A DNA stretch of 64,000 bases from Gnetum montanum (Eukaryota > Streptophyta > Gnetopsida > Gnetales > Gnetaceae). The position numbers were made by a program, and so were the translations under genes. Location of the stretch: NCBI GenBank assembly GCA_015680685.1, contig MNCI01023334.1, forward strand, positions 125,199-189,198, in the 5' to 3' direction. Positions within the stretch are counted from its first letter, which is position 1. The number at the start of each line of letters is the position of its first letter. The notes under the pieces are model-generated. The model had not been told where the DNA came from and did no database searches. It saw only the letters and a program-made list of their open reading frames with translations. This document shows positions 12,918-24,389 of the stretch, one piece after another.

Positions 12918-14900
12918 ATCATCCACATGGCTCCTCAGGTTTTCTATTTTTTGTTTTGCACATGTTTGATTTTGCGAGTTATTTATTTTAAAACTTTTTT
13001 ATTTTCAAGATTTTTCCTATTTTACACCATGGTTAGTACATTTGAATCTTCATTGGATATTTTACACTTTATTATATATTTTGTTTTTTTTTAAATGTGG
13101 TTTTCAAATTTTTGCTAATAAAAGTGCTTTATTGCCAACAAGACACAATGGTGCTATGGCTGCTACTAATGGTGGTTTGTGCTTTATGTTTGGTTTCTAT
13201 TTTTAAATTTTTGTTTCGATGACTCAGTCATGGTTTCTTTTTCATGGAACAAGTAATGAGTCCACGACATCGACTCATTGACAAACTCTATGGTTTTCCT
13301 TGTTTTGGAAGTTTGAGGTCCCTTTTTATTAAATCAACTCTTAATAAATTTGTAACCTTGTTAGTTTCCAGAATTGGGAAGGATTCAAAGGTTTGCATAG
13401 GGTGTGACTTCAAGGGGACTCAATACTCTTTGTACTCTTCTACTTACTTGGGTGCTTGAGTGTTTTTCATTGACTTATTACCATTCCATGCTTTAATAAT
13501 AGGAAGTCAAATAAAATATTTGCATGGTGTGGTTCCCATCCAAAAATAAAAATAAAATAAAATCAAAATTAAAAGACAAAAAAAATAGGATGGAAATTTA
13601 AAGCACACCCCTTAGACAACTAAACAAGCTACAAGAACTAGTTATGGGACTAGAAAGACATGTATCCATGCCTTAAGGCCCTCTCTAACTAAGGTCCTCT
13701 CTCACTTCCTACTTCTCTTTATGGAATGGTAGTTTTTTTATGGGAGCACTCTTGTGTCTTAAGGGGGTGGATTGGTCTTGGAGTGGTAATGCGAAGTTAT
13801 TGAAAGAGGATGGTTTTGGTTTGGACTACAGATGGATCTTCTTTGGTCATTTTAAACATGAACTCCACAAGGGGCTTCTTATTACCTCAATTTGGAAATC
13901 CATTCCACCTTCTCCATCATCCATCTATGTTATCCATAATTTACCTCATTATCGATGTCCATGTTCTTGATTTCGTGTCTTGGTCTGACATATTTGAATT
14001 CTTAGGTAGAATATTTTGGGTTTTAGTCCTTAACTTTCATTGACCATTAGTCACCTCTAAAGCCCAAGGAATCCTTAGGTTGAGGTTATGCAAGGGAAAA
14101 AAGGGCATGTGCCTACTATGGAAAGGACCCACTTACATATCCCTTGGTTGGGTTCAATAAGTACCTTATCCTTAGGCATTCTTGCAACTCGAATCTTTCA
14201 TACACCCATCTTCTACATTACACCATGTGTTCCTTTACACATTTTGTTCATTAAATACCTTCTCCATCAAATGTTTCACTTTTTTTAGCTTTCAAAGATC
14301 CTCTTCAATGAATTTATCATATTCTTGGCTTTTTTGGGATTCCATGGACCCCAATTTCATTGAAAAATTCCTTATATTTTTTTAAGATATTCAGCTTTGA
14401 AGATTTTTGCCAATGGGCCCCATATATAGGGCCTCGTCAACCAAGCAAACCTGTATACAAGGCCTTGTATATGGGGCCCCATCAATGTAAGAAAAAGATA
14501 GTATAAATAGGCCTGAGCCCACTTAGAAAAGTTTACATTTTCTCATAAACACCAAAGGAGTTTTTCAAATTTTCAGAGCCCAGAACTTTCCAAAGCCCAT
14601 AATTTATAAACCGTTTATCCAAATCACTCCATTCTTTCACCGTGTAGCTATCGGAGGTAAGCTCTTCATCATGGGAGCCACAAATATATCATTTTTGATG
14701 GGAAATTTTTCATGATTTTTTCTAACTCCCATAAAGGATTAACTAAAAAATCAACTATTAAATGCCAAATTTTAAGAGGTAAACCTTTCCAACAAGCTTT
14801 GGTAACATTTATAATGAATAATTAATAAATAATTGATAAAATAATTAATTTTCCATGGTCCAACCTTAGCCAAAGTGTAACTAACTAATGAGAAAAGGTA
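12918..14900 (+). other. spacer of element A between integrase and third ORF
   Basis: Non-coding sequence with T-rich tracts. A TTTAAAGCACACCCCTTAGAC block near 13600 and the CATCTTCTACATTACACCATG / GGGCATGTGCCTAC blocks near 14100-14230 are found inverted in the 3' spacers of B (18700-19700) and E (55050-56300). This marks it as a shared 3' spacer of the family. The segment 14400-14560 repeats a GGGCCCCATATA/GGCCTTGTATATGGGG motif and contains AGTATAAATAGGCC near 14490, a possible internal TATA box upstream of the third ORF. Confidence 0.5.
14490..14505 (+). promoter_or_regulatory. candidate TATA box before the third ORF of element A
   Basis: AGTATAAATAGGCCTG lies about 470 bp upstream of the first ATG of the third ORF and just after a GC-rich inverted-repeat-like block. 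It may drive a separate transcript, but only its sequence and position support this. Confidence 0.35.
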
Positions 14901-14959
14901 TCCAAAAATGCAAAGTTACACATTATATGTACTAATCCATGGATGTGTTGTGATTGTAG

Positions 14960-17860
14960 ATGACATCAAAAGGGAAGCACACGTTGGAAGTAGGACCATC
15001 CCAACCAAGGGAGAACTAGCCTCGAATAGGAAGAGGCCAAGAACAACCCTAAGAAGAACCACTCATAACCCATGCCATAGGTCCTCTTAGGGAAGAGGCA
15101 AAAGTGGAATCTATTAGACAAATTCTAGAACTAGTAGCAGTAGAAATAGAACATTCCCATCAGGATGATGTGCTAGCATGACTAGTAAATATTGAGGTGA
15201 CCTTAATAGAGGCTTTCCTAAATTAGATTAAATCAAGGGAGATCCATTAATTAGTGCTTTTGGAGTCAAGTTTTGACCCTTTCCTCAAGCATGCACTAAG
15301 AGAAGTATAGGACTAGCTAAAGGCCTCTCCTATGTGGCCAATCATCACTTCTACTGGGGAGTGGTATATGGGAGAAACATTCTTATTATGGAAAAATAGG
15401 CAACTTGGAGCAACAATGAAAATCAAGGACATCTCAATGTCCTATTTGGTGTAGGCCATTACTGTAATGATTGGGTTTCCCAAAATAGGGGCAAACCTTA
15501 TTAAAATCCCAATGTAGGCAAATCTAAGCATCAAGAAAGAATGGATGCAATGGTGTTATGGTATTGATTGTAAGGAGTTTGGCATGCTTACACTAGTAGA
15601 GAGAATTCATCACAAGATTATGGCCTTCCACCTCAATCTGACAATGAGGCTAAGAAAAATCATTGCCTTCTCTACCCAAGGATGCATAGCTCTAAGTGGG
15701 AGATCTCCAGTCAACCTTCCGTAACTGATCTATCTAGAGATGGAGAAGCAATTTAAAGAAAATGAACACAAAAGGAAGACACTTCCTTCCCATGCCTCAT
15801 CAGGAAACTTTGTCGAAGGGAAGGAATAGTTCGTTACACCAACAACATAGTCAAAACTATTTTGACTACCAATTGGGTAAAAATGATGAAGGATAAGACA
15901 CCTATCACAACTATCCAAGAAGAGGAGTAGTGACCACCACCTTTACTTACCACTTATACAACAATGTCAGAAATTTTTACAATTTCCTAATGGTTGTGAG
16001 AATACAAAGAATGGCTCTTGAGTGAACAAGAGTAACAAGCAGGCATGAGTGGTGGTGACCAATCTGTATATAGACTAGCCACAAGTCACCTTAATGAGGT
16101 GGCTTGAGCAATCAGCTTGATGGATGAGGGTGGATCCATTTTCTTGGCCCAAAGAATGTAGCTATCCATAAGGTTGAACTCAAGTGCTAGAGAGTTTACA
16201 GTATCTCTCGTAGACCAACACACACTCCTAGAAATCTCTGGGAACATGATGGCCTTCTTGGTGCACTTGCAGGAGGATGAGGAGGTAATAGTTTTGGTGA
16301 TGTAGCACTAGGGATAAGAAACAACAATAAAAGTGGTCACTGATTGAATTACCAAAATACTCAACACACTTTCAAAATTTGCACCAAATGTCATTGCACC
16401 TAAAGATGTGCAGGCATTCACAGGAACTACAAATGGTAGAATAAACATAGCACAAAAAGAAGAACTATTGGATTGATTAGTGGGAACTAGGCAACTACTT
16501 CTAGATTTCTTTGACCTTCTAGACAACATCACTATAACCTAGTCGGAGTTGCTAGAGGCAAGGGGAAAAAACATCATATTAGAGGGGAAACTTGAAATAG
16601 CTAGGAAGTGGAATGAATGCTTGGTTGTGAAAGTTGCTAAATTAAGAGCCTAGATTGCCAATCCTGCATTTCTAAACCCAATAGTAATAAGAGATGATGG
16701 TATGGAATAGCTTGAAGCAAAGCATAAATGGATTGAGGATGTAATGGAGATGGTAGTGTTTTATCAATCCTTAGTAGAGGCCACACAACACATGATTTAG
16801 AAGGCCTTAGATTAGACTGGCCAATAGACTATTCAATTAACTATAGAAAATTATCACCTACAAAATGTTGATGTGCATAAGCAACAGTTAATAAATTTCA
16901 TCCATCAACAATAGGAGTAACTAGCTAGAGCAAATATAGAAGTGAGAAGATTGACAATGGAAAATAGAAATCTCTCCATGGAGGAAGTTCATGCCCTTTG
17001 CCAAAAAAACTATAATTGAGGTAGCCACTTGGAAATTAGAGGCTCTCAAATTTGAGAGATTCAAGGACCATTACAAAGATTAGGTTAGTCTACAAACAAA
17101 TGTAACTGAGAAGCCCATCTAGTTGATGAAGGCAAAGGTAAATAAGACCCTCTAGAAACTCTAGCAAGAAAGAGAGTTATGGCAACCCATCTTTGATGGG
17201 ATAGGCACCTACAAAAAAGTGGAAATCTACATGAAGGAGTTGCAAATCAAGGAGATGAAAGAATACATGGAGCTTGCCAATCTTTATTACACAAATCTGG
17301 CCATGTTGACTGTTGGATGGCCATGGTCTAAATTAGAGAAGTAGGTGGCCAACTTGTACTTCTTGTACGATGTTGAGTTCAAAAACCACAAGGACACCAA
17401 GGACAAGCTTGTAGTGGCTAACGCTAAACTCAAGGTTCTTAAGGCATGATTCATGGATCAACGATCAACTACTGAGAACACAACCAAGAGGATGAACAAC
17501 TACCAAGAGTTGTCGAATGCAGTAAGGATGTTTGACATCAAATGTAAACAATTCACTGCCTGGTTTATCAATGTCAAGGAGATGTTCTTGATAATGCCCT
17601 ATTTGTGGGATGTTCCCATTCTAGTCCACATTAGTTATGTTGCATTGGCTATGGATGATCCCTAGTGAAAGGAGGAGAAGATGAAGGCATTACTTGATGC
17701 CTTTTGCCTCCTATCGGAGGTTGCAACTGTAACAAGATAGCCATAGTTGCCTCAACCACCGCATATGCTCGAAGCTGACGAAGGTCATTTAGGACCGTAG
17801 GAGCCACCACCACCTGGGACTATCTAATCTTCACCACCATCTTCACATCATCAAAAGATA
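14960..17860 (+). pseudogene. third ORF of element A: unknown coiled-coil protein, decayed
   Basis: After a plausible splice acceptor (GATTGTAG) at 14959, one can follow a reading frame from MTSKGKHTLEVG, broken by many stops, to about 17860. The first half holds a globular-looking region with the IDCKEFGMLTLVERIHHK and FHLNLTMRLRKIIAFSTQG segments (about 15560-15670). The second half (about 16540-17640) is rich in Leu, Lys and Glu with heptad-like spacing and ends in KCKQFTAWFINVKEMF. The same second half is present in element C (24960-25640). Its place after integrase matches the extra ORF of Athila elements, but no envelope-type signal or membrane segment is visible. Function unknown. Confidence 0.55.
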
Positions 17861-17987
17861 TGCTGTCCAAGTTTTTGTAGTCATGTCATGGTGTTCATTT
17901 TTGTGTCATGAACACCATAATTTTTTGTAATCTATTGATTTGTACACTCATGCACTTAGTTTTCTCAAGTCAGTCATTTTGTTAAGA

Positions 17988-18088
17988 GTCAGTCAATAAT
18001 CCCATACCCCCATGACTGAATGAAAACTCATCCTCAAGTTCCATACAAAATATTGAAAAGGTATGGGATTATTGACTGAATGAAAACT
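17988..18088. other. tail-to-tail junction of elements A and B, with perfect inverted repeat
   Basis: CAGTCAATAATCCCATAC at 17990-18007 is repeated as its exact reverse complement at 18061-18078. The left arm ends the tail of A, and the right arm belongs to the tail of B on the other strand. Between them lies the polypurine tract of B. The block GACTGAATGAAAACT occurs twice (18014-18028, 18074-18088). Confidence 0.8.
18003..18013 (-). other. polypurine tract of element B
   Basis: On the minus strand the segment reads CATGGGGGTAT after GGATGAGTTTTCATTCAGT, identical in layout to the PPTs of C (25941-25951) and D (48425-48436). In those elements it is followed at once by the 3' LTR; here the LTR is missing. 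Confidence 0.8.
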
Positions 18089-19950
18089 GACAGTGACAGG
18101 GGATGACAGACTCAAAGTGCTTGGGGAACGGATCAACAAATATATTACAACATTGGTATTCATAACCATTATGGTGAACACTATACATAGATGACATCTA
18201 AATCCTTATTTGACAGCTTGAAGAGAGAGAGAGAAGAAAATGAGATGTGTTGCTGCCGATGTTAGAATTGTGCATTTTGTTGTTCATCCATAGCCACATG
18301 ATCAAACTTGTTCCTTGCGTAAATGCTCCAGCTCCAATCCATCCTGAGTGCTTCCCTTCTATCCTAGTCCATTGTTCATGTGATTGCCATTTGCACACAC
18401 AATACAGTCATGAATTAGTAAGGATAGATAAGATACTGTGTAGTTGATACCTTGCCCCGATATGAAGTACCTTGGCTAGGTTGTGGGTATGGCAAATACT
18501 GGGTTAGAGGTTTATGATTGATAACTACCCAAGGTGTAGGGGTAAGATAGGTATGGAATGGAAAAGTTTGTGATAGGGTCCCCATGACTAATAGTGAACC
18601 TCTGGTAGTAATAAGATGGAAAAATGGAAGGAATAAGAAAGATGAGAGAAATAATAATGGTAAAGCTAATAAAATGGATGTCATGGATGGACATGAAATG
18701 AGAAATGGTTGATTGCAAATAATGTTGAAAGGAAAGATCTTAACAACTACACCAAAAAGGAATGCCAGTGGGTCCTTCCCAAAGCATGCTCATGCCTTTT
18801 ATGCCCTAATAGACCCACAAATGAAAGAGTCCGTAGGCTCTAGGAATGACGTATGGAACAATGGTTAAGAACTTTACCTACCAAAATTTACCAAAGAAGA
18901 AAAATGCCTCAACCAAGATATAGACTAACCAGAAAATCAACAATGAGGTGGAATATGGGAAGAAATATGGAAGGAGAGGAGAAAATGGAATGGAATCCCA
19001 AGAGCACGATTGTGTAAAGTCTCATGTGTATTATATGACTAAGGTGATTGAATATAATTCATTCTAAATTTGGATTCAAACCAACCATATCCATTGACCT
19101 CGCACCAACACATTTGACCAACCCATCCTCTTGAAGCAACAAGAATGCGTCCATCAAGTGACCATCATTCTAAGGAGAGAAATATAGAGCAATAGAAAGT
19201 GAGAAAGGGCCTTGTTAGGGGGAACCTTTAGGCACGCGTAACATGTCTTTCCAGTGTCATAGCAGTGCTTATAGCCCATATTTCATTATTATGTCTAAGG
19301 GGTATGCTTTGAATTCTCACTAGTTTTTTTTCATGAGAACCACACCATGCAAAGACTTATTTGATTCATTCGACTTCCTGATGTTTGGTCATTGGTGGAA
19401 TGGTAGAAAACCCATGAAAAGCATCCAAGTATCTAAGAGAATAGTTATCACAAGTGCATCAAATCCCCTTGAAGTCACATCCTTTTCAACCATTGAGTCT
19501 TTCCTTGGTTTGAAGAATACCATGTCACCAATTCATTAATAAGTTTATTTAGAAAAAGGGACAGTACATTTCCAAGACAAGGGAGACCATAGAGTTGAAT
19601 GGAGGAATGGATAACATAAACTCATTACCTATTTTATCAAAATAACCATATCTTAGTATCAACATTGAAAATCAAAGGTAAAAACCCAACATTAACAATC
19701 AACACCATTATAATTCAATCCATCATCGTGAGCACTTATTATATGACGAATGAAAGTAAATCAAAAAAATAAAGAAATAGTAAAAATGGTAATGATGGTG
19801 TAAAACAAAAATAAGTAAACATAAAAAAAATGTGTAAAAAAAAAATACAAAAGGAACTGAGGGCTTAGAATGGTTAGCATTGGTGGCCACCTCCCCCACA
19901 ACTGAGTTGGAAGAAGGAGATCCAAAATAATGAGTAAGGTTGTCCATGCT
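18089..19950 (-). other. 3' non-coding spacer of element B
   Basis: It is homologous to the spacers of A and E: the GGGTATGCTTTGAATTC block near 19300, the poly-T plus AGAACCACACCATGCAAAGAC block near 19330, and a terminal CATTATGGTGAACAC / ATATTACAACATTGGT block near 18140-18180 shared with D and E. No gene is supported. Confidence 0.55.
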
Positions 19951-19999
19951 ATCGATGTAGGCATAAGTCAAACTCTCAGTTTTGTCTATGCAAAGAGTT

Positions 20000-20640
20000 G
20001 AATTACTCTCTTGGTCAGTTTTCAGCCACTAGGTGCCTTCCTATCTCATGGCTACTGCATACAGGCATTTTTGTATGTTAGTTATTTGTGCACATTGGTT
20101 GCATGCAGACAATGTTAAACATTGTACAAACTAGGAATTTTGCATGAAATTACACCCTGTGTCACTGTATGCGATGCATGAAACTTTTTTCTTCTTCATC
20201 TTTCTGAATATATTTTTCTTTGATATTTCTAGGGAAAGATCATGTATTCCTAGGTGCACATCAATTGTGCTTAGCCATGCTCTTCCCATAATGATTGGGA
20301 AGTCCCCCTTATAGTTGTTGACTTAAATCACTAGGAAATCAGTTGGATACAACCACCCAAAAATAGTGGTGCAATGTCCTCCACTAGTCCTAATGGGAAA
20401 ATGATAGACTGGTTGGCTAGCTCTAAACGAATGTTACTCTTTTGTAGTGGAGGTAGGTTCTAGGCTTTATACATTTCTTGAGAGATCAAGTTGACACCAG
20501 AACTTGAATCCAAAAGAGCTTTGCATGGCTCATTCTCAACGATTTGTAAATACATAAGAGGAGTCCTAGGATCAAATAATTTCCTAGGAAGATGGACAAC
20601 TTTAATCCAATCAGTGATGGCATGAGTCAACATGACTATG
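20000..20640 (-). pseudogene. protease remnant of element B
   Basis: The minus-strand reading CKALLDSSSGVNLIS (about 20525-20480) is the protease active-site loop with the DSGSS order scrambled to DSSSG. IIMGRAWLSTIDVH-like sequence near 20300-20250 is the second conserved block, broken by a frame change. It is followed by YAYIDSMDNL (about 19965), matching the sequence after protease in element A. Decayed and not expected to be active. Confidence 0.65.
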
Positions 20641-20829
20641 TGCGTTGGATGCAGTTTCTAGTTTGAAGGGAGTTCTGAAGTCTTGAAGGATGGTGAGGAA
20701 TTTGGACAATTAGCCACTTGTGGCTATAAGAACTTGGTTGGAATATTGGTTCTAAAGAAAGGTCTCTTCTTTGTGCAATTGTTTGAACCAACTGTAGGTT
20801 GAGGATTGATAGCCCTTGTAGCATTGCAT

Positions 20830-23187
20830 TACTGCAACTGGGTTGGGAGCTCACCCTGCATAGCTAGAGTAGGTGGTAATGGAGCTAAGTGTGGAAGAGG
20901 TGCGGTTAGATGAGAAGGATAGTATGTTTGAGGAACATCTCTTATAGGATAAGGAGTTCTATAGTACTCTTTGGACTTGGCAGTGAGGTTGAGGAGTGAC
21001 ATGACTAGTAGAGTCACGTGGAGAGATTGGTTGCTACACGTAGTACCCGTATGGGTGTTTCCATTGTTGATACTATTCATTTGATTGTGGTGGAGTTTCA
21101 CTCAGATAATATGACAAGGGTTGGTGGAACTACCTTGGGTTACCTTGAGGATAGGGTAACCTTCAGGGTGTTTGCCGTCTATTCAATCGTGGGTTTAGTA
21201 CATACACCCCAGAGTCTTGCAGATGTGAGATTATTGGGCAACATCTTTTAGGATGGTTATATTGGCATATCTCACATCAGCCATCATTGTCTATGTCCAA
21301 ATCCACAACCTATTTAATGATGGAAACTTTTCCCTTACCATTGTTATGTGCATATTCAGCTTCTTTGTTTTGCCTCCTCTCTCGATCACTACCTTGCTCT
21401 CTATACTCCTCTACTATTTTAAGAATGGTTTGAAATTTATTATCTAAGGAGTCCCACATTTGGTCTACTATTGTTGATACATCTGATGCAAACTTTTAAA
21501 TGGGTAAAGTTTTCCTATTCACCATCTCTTCAAGTGGTGACTCTTCTTCATCCTCACAAAATCTAACTTCCTTCTTTTGGAGGCAAATATCTCTGTTGTA
21601 TTCCTCCATACTTTCTCTTTTCCTTAACTCACCTTCCTCTTTGGTAACTTGCTCCAATAATCTTTGTACTTGATGGCCTCTAAGCTTGGATAGTCTCCCT
21701 TGGGCATAAGTCCTAAGGATTCTTCATGCTTCATACTTAAGCCCATCTATGAGATGGCGCAGTTGTTCCTTCTGTGAGTAACCATGGCTAGGGAAATGAT
21801 GTAATAATGCATAATATTAGCCCATGGTAGCATCCAAGGGTTCATGTTCTTCTTGTTTCCATCCTTGGATTTTCTTTTGCAAGTTGGACACTCAAGAGTA
21901 CGTTTGATACTTATCGTTGAATAACCCTAACATGGTACTCCATCGATGAATGGATTTAGGCTCTAAAGATTGATACAAGATTTCTGCTTCTTTGATTAGT
22001 GTCTGTGGATACAAATTTAGTTTTTTCCACTCTTTTTCTATATTTTGCAAGGCACATGCATCATAGAACGGTTGTAGATGGTTTTGAGTATTAGCATTGT
22101 ATCCCCCTTCAAATCATGGGATACTGTTCATGTCTAATCTTTTGATCCTACTATCCTTTTGATGCCTTGGTGGGCTCCTAACAGCCTCGGTTATATCTAG
22201 CATACTTATGGTAGTGAGTAGGGGTTCATCATGATCATATTCTCTATGGCATCTATGATGCCTATGCTATTCCCTACTCTCCCTCCTTTCATGATGCATT
22301 TCTCTAGAATGCCCTCATCCCCTTTCTCGACTGTTTCATCTATGATCTTTGTTTTTCTTACCAATGTCCTCATGATCTTTCTCTTTGCAACTACATCTAG
22401 ATCCTAAAGGAGAAGGGGAAGGAGATGATGAAGATGGATAGGAAGGAGGACTAGCACCATGATGATGCCTATCACTTTTTCTTTAGTGGTTGTGACCTCA
22501 GTCATGGCTATGATCGAAATGTTTGTTGTTGTCATGTGTTCGTGTCCCTTTTTTAGACCCTTTGTGTCCATTGGTATCAAAACCTAGGTTATGAATAGTT
22601 GAGTGAATATTTTGATACATAACTCCTTGACCAAAGTCAATGAGAGGAACATTGTTATGTGAAAAACCTCCTGAGGCAGGTTCACCAACCTCATTTTCAC
22701 TTATGACATATAGGACATTTTGAGACTGCTTTCCCTTCATATATTTGTAAGGTCTCTCCTGTTGTAGGTCAATTTAACGTTGTGCCTCCATGGGTCAATA
22801 ATCTCTCGAATCTTGTTCATGCACAACATACTCCGAATGTAAGTGCTACATACCAATTCGTGTGAGAGCACGAAGAAGCATGCTTTGGATTGAGCAATTG
22901 GGTGGTAACACTATGTTACCCTCTAAATCATGCCATCACAATTGTTCATCTTGGTGGAGGATAAAGGTAAAGTCTAGTACATACTCATCGGGATGAGCGT
23001 ATACTAAGTGAAACTTTTGGGGCATTGGTGAATCATCATCATGTGGACTACACCTCCAACTATTCATTATGTTAGACCTAGGTAGTGAAGCACTTTCATA
23101 AGAAGAAGGAGACATGATTAATTCCTCAATGTGCAATACTCTCTTTTCTATAATTGTAGGATAACCAACCCTAACGGTTTGTTCCAA
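20830..23187 (-). pseudogene. gag of element B, decayed
   Basis: The N-terminal piece (about 23190-22936) reads HLVYAHPDEYVLDFTFILHQDE, as in A and D. A histidine/aspartate-rich low-complexity stretch lies at about 22560-22240. The gag core (about 22090-21690) has the same NDKYQTYS/EPLDATMG layout as A with several stops. A zinc-knuckle-like region follows near 21280-21230, and a proline-rich tail with repeated PYYPS/APLPH motifs lies at about 20960-20850. Many TAG and TAA codons interrupt it. Gag is the particle protein of the element. Confidence 0.65.
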
Positions 23188-23234
23188 TGATAGGAATATT
23201 TTCTAAGTTCTAATCAGCACATAAACAACAAAGT

Positions 23235-23251
23235 CCCCAACAATGATTCCA
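23235..23251 (-). other. primer-binding site of element B
   Basis: The minus strand reads TGGAATCATTGTTGGGGA beside the LTR end CCACTCATCA, a diverged tRNA-Asp-type site. Confidence 0.65.
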
Positions 23252-23252
23252 A

Positions 23253-23489
23253 TGATGAGTGGCAAGGCATCCCTATGCTCAACCATACGAATATGAGTGT
23301 ACATGCATGATCTAGTCAAATTCTAAGGACTAGATGCTTATGCACCTTTACAGAACCTGAACAGGTTAGTCAATCGTTGTTTTCCCAAGCTTACTTTTAT
23401 AGCACGATTGTATGGTTAAGTAAACTTGAGGTATATGATTTTTATATATTTTTTGATGTTTTATGTCTTGGTGCTACAAAGAGAGAAGT
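23253..23489 (-). repeat. 5' LTR of element B, inner part
   Basis: Part of the LTR nearest the PBS, cut at 23489/23490 by the insertion of element C. It continues at 26755. The first 230 bases match the LTR at 90-330 almost block for block. Confidence 0.8.
23485..23489. repeat. target-site duplication of element C, left copy
   Basis: GAAGT directly before the TGATGAGTTATC start of C; the second copy is at 26755-26759. Confidence 0.9.
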
Positions 23490-24253
23490 TGATGAGTTAT
23501 CATTTTCCTCATCTATAAATAAGAGGTAGACAGATCTGATAGGCGGTTTTTTAGTTCTTAGTTTTAAGAATTTCTTTTAAGTGTTTAGTTTTAAGTAGTT
23601 CTTCTCTCAACCCTTCTCTCCTAGTGCATTCTCATAGTGTGGTGATTGTAATTGTACGACATCCTTATTCGAGTGTGACGTACTTGGACATGCACATGAC
23701 TGGCAATAAGGATCAAGATTATTTCATCATTGCAGCATCCACTTAGCTTAATTATTTATTTAATTATTATTTACTACTTTCCTAGTTAATATCTCTTTAT
23801 CCTAAACTCCTGTTAAATGTGGAATAAATACAACTTGATTACAAGCATTTAAGTGTGACTACTTGGTAACCCAATAGCGTACCTAGGATCTGCACTTGGT
23901 AATCCTAGTGGTAGTCATGCACAAGGTCTAAGATGTGTACGGATGATTGAGGAACGGATGCTCATCGCACTTAGGCTAGCTACAATTCTCTCTCACCCTC
24001 TCTCTTAGCTTAGTTAATATTATTTTCCATTATACTGAGGAGTAGCATTAGTATAGGAACACATCATACACCTCATTCTAGACTAAACCATACGTGACAA
24101 AGTTAACACTAGTCCAAATGGGAAGATAGCAAATTGTGACCTAAGGATAACTATCTAGATATCACAACTAGCCTATCTACGGAGTTCGACTGGATTGTGC
24201 GTGAAACACTTGTATTCGTATGGTTGAGTGTAGGGGTACCTCGCCACTCATCA
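23490..24253 (+). repeat. 5' LTR of element C
   Basis: TGATGAGTTATC..CACTCATCA with a TATAAATAAGAGG box at about 23513. Compared with the 3' LTR, it lacks about 40 bases of the GATATCGC-rich U3 segment. Confidence 0.9.
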
Positions 24254-24254
24254 T

Positions 24255-24272
24255 TGGTGCTGTTGTCAGGGA
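24255..24272 (+). other. primer-binding site of element C
   Basis: TGGTGCTGTTGTCAGGGA, one base after the LTR, of tRNA-Asp type. Confidence 0.8.
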
Positions 24273-24389
24273 TACTGCTAGTTATCTAGGCTAGTTATAT
24301 CATACAAGGTCACTGTATAGGAATTAATGATATATCTTTTAGGAAGAAATAATTATAAAAATTCACATATAAATTCACACACAATTGCA

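Larger units (their letters stand above)
5828..18007 (+). mobile_element. element A: Athila-like Ty3/gypsy retrotransposon, 3' LTR lost
   Basis: Order on the plus strand: 5' LTR (5828-6669), PBS (6671-6687), gag, protease, RT, RNase H, integrase, a 2-kb spacer, and a third ORF encoding a coiled-coil protein. The domain order PR-RT-RH-INT is that of Ty3/gypsy; the tRNA-Asp-like PBS and the extra ORF after integrase fit the Athila lineage. All coding parts except protease are broken by stops. The right end is abrupt: the tail is fused near 18007 to the tail of inverted element B, and no 3' LTR or target duplication can be found. Confidence 0.8.

Noticed and set aside
14960-17860. Calling the third ORF of element A an envelope gene
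   Set aside because: Athila elements are known for env-like ORFs, but no signal peptide or transmembrane segment is visible here; the protein looks soluble and coiled-coil.
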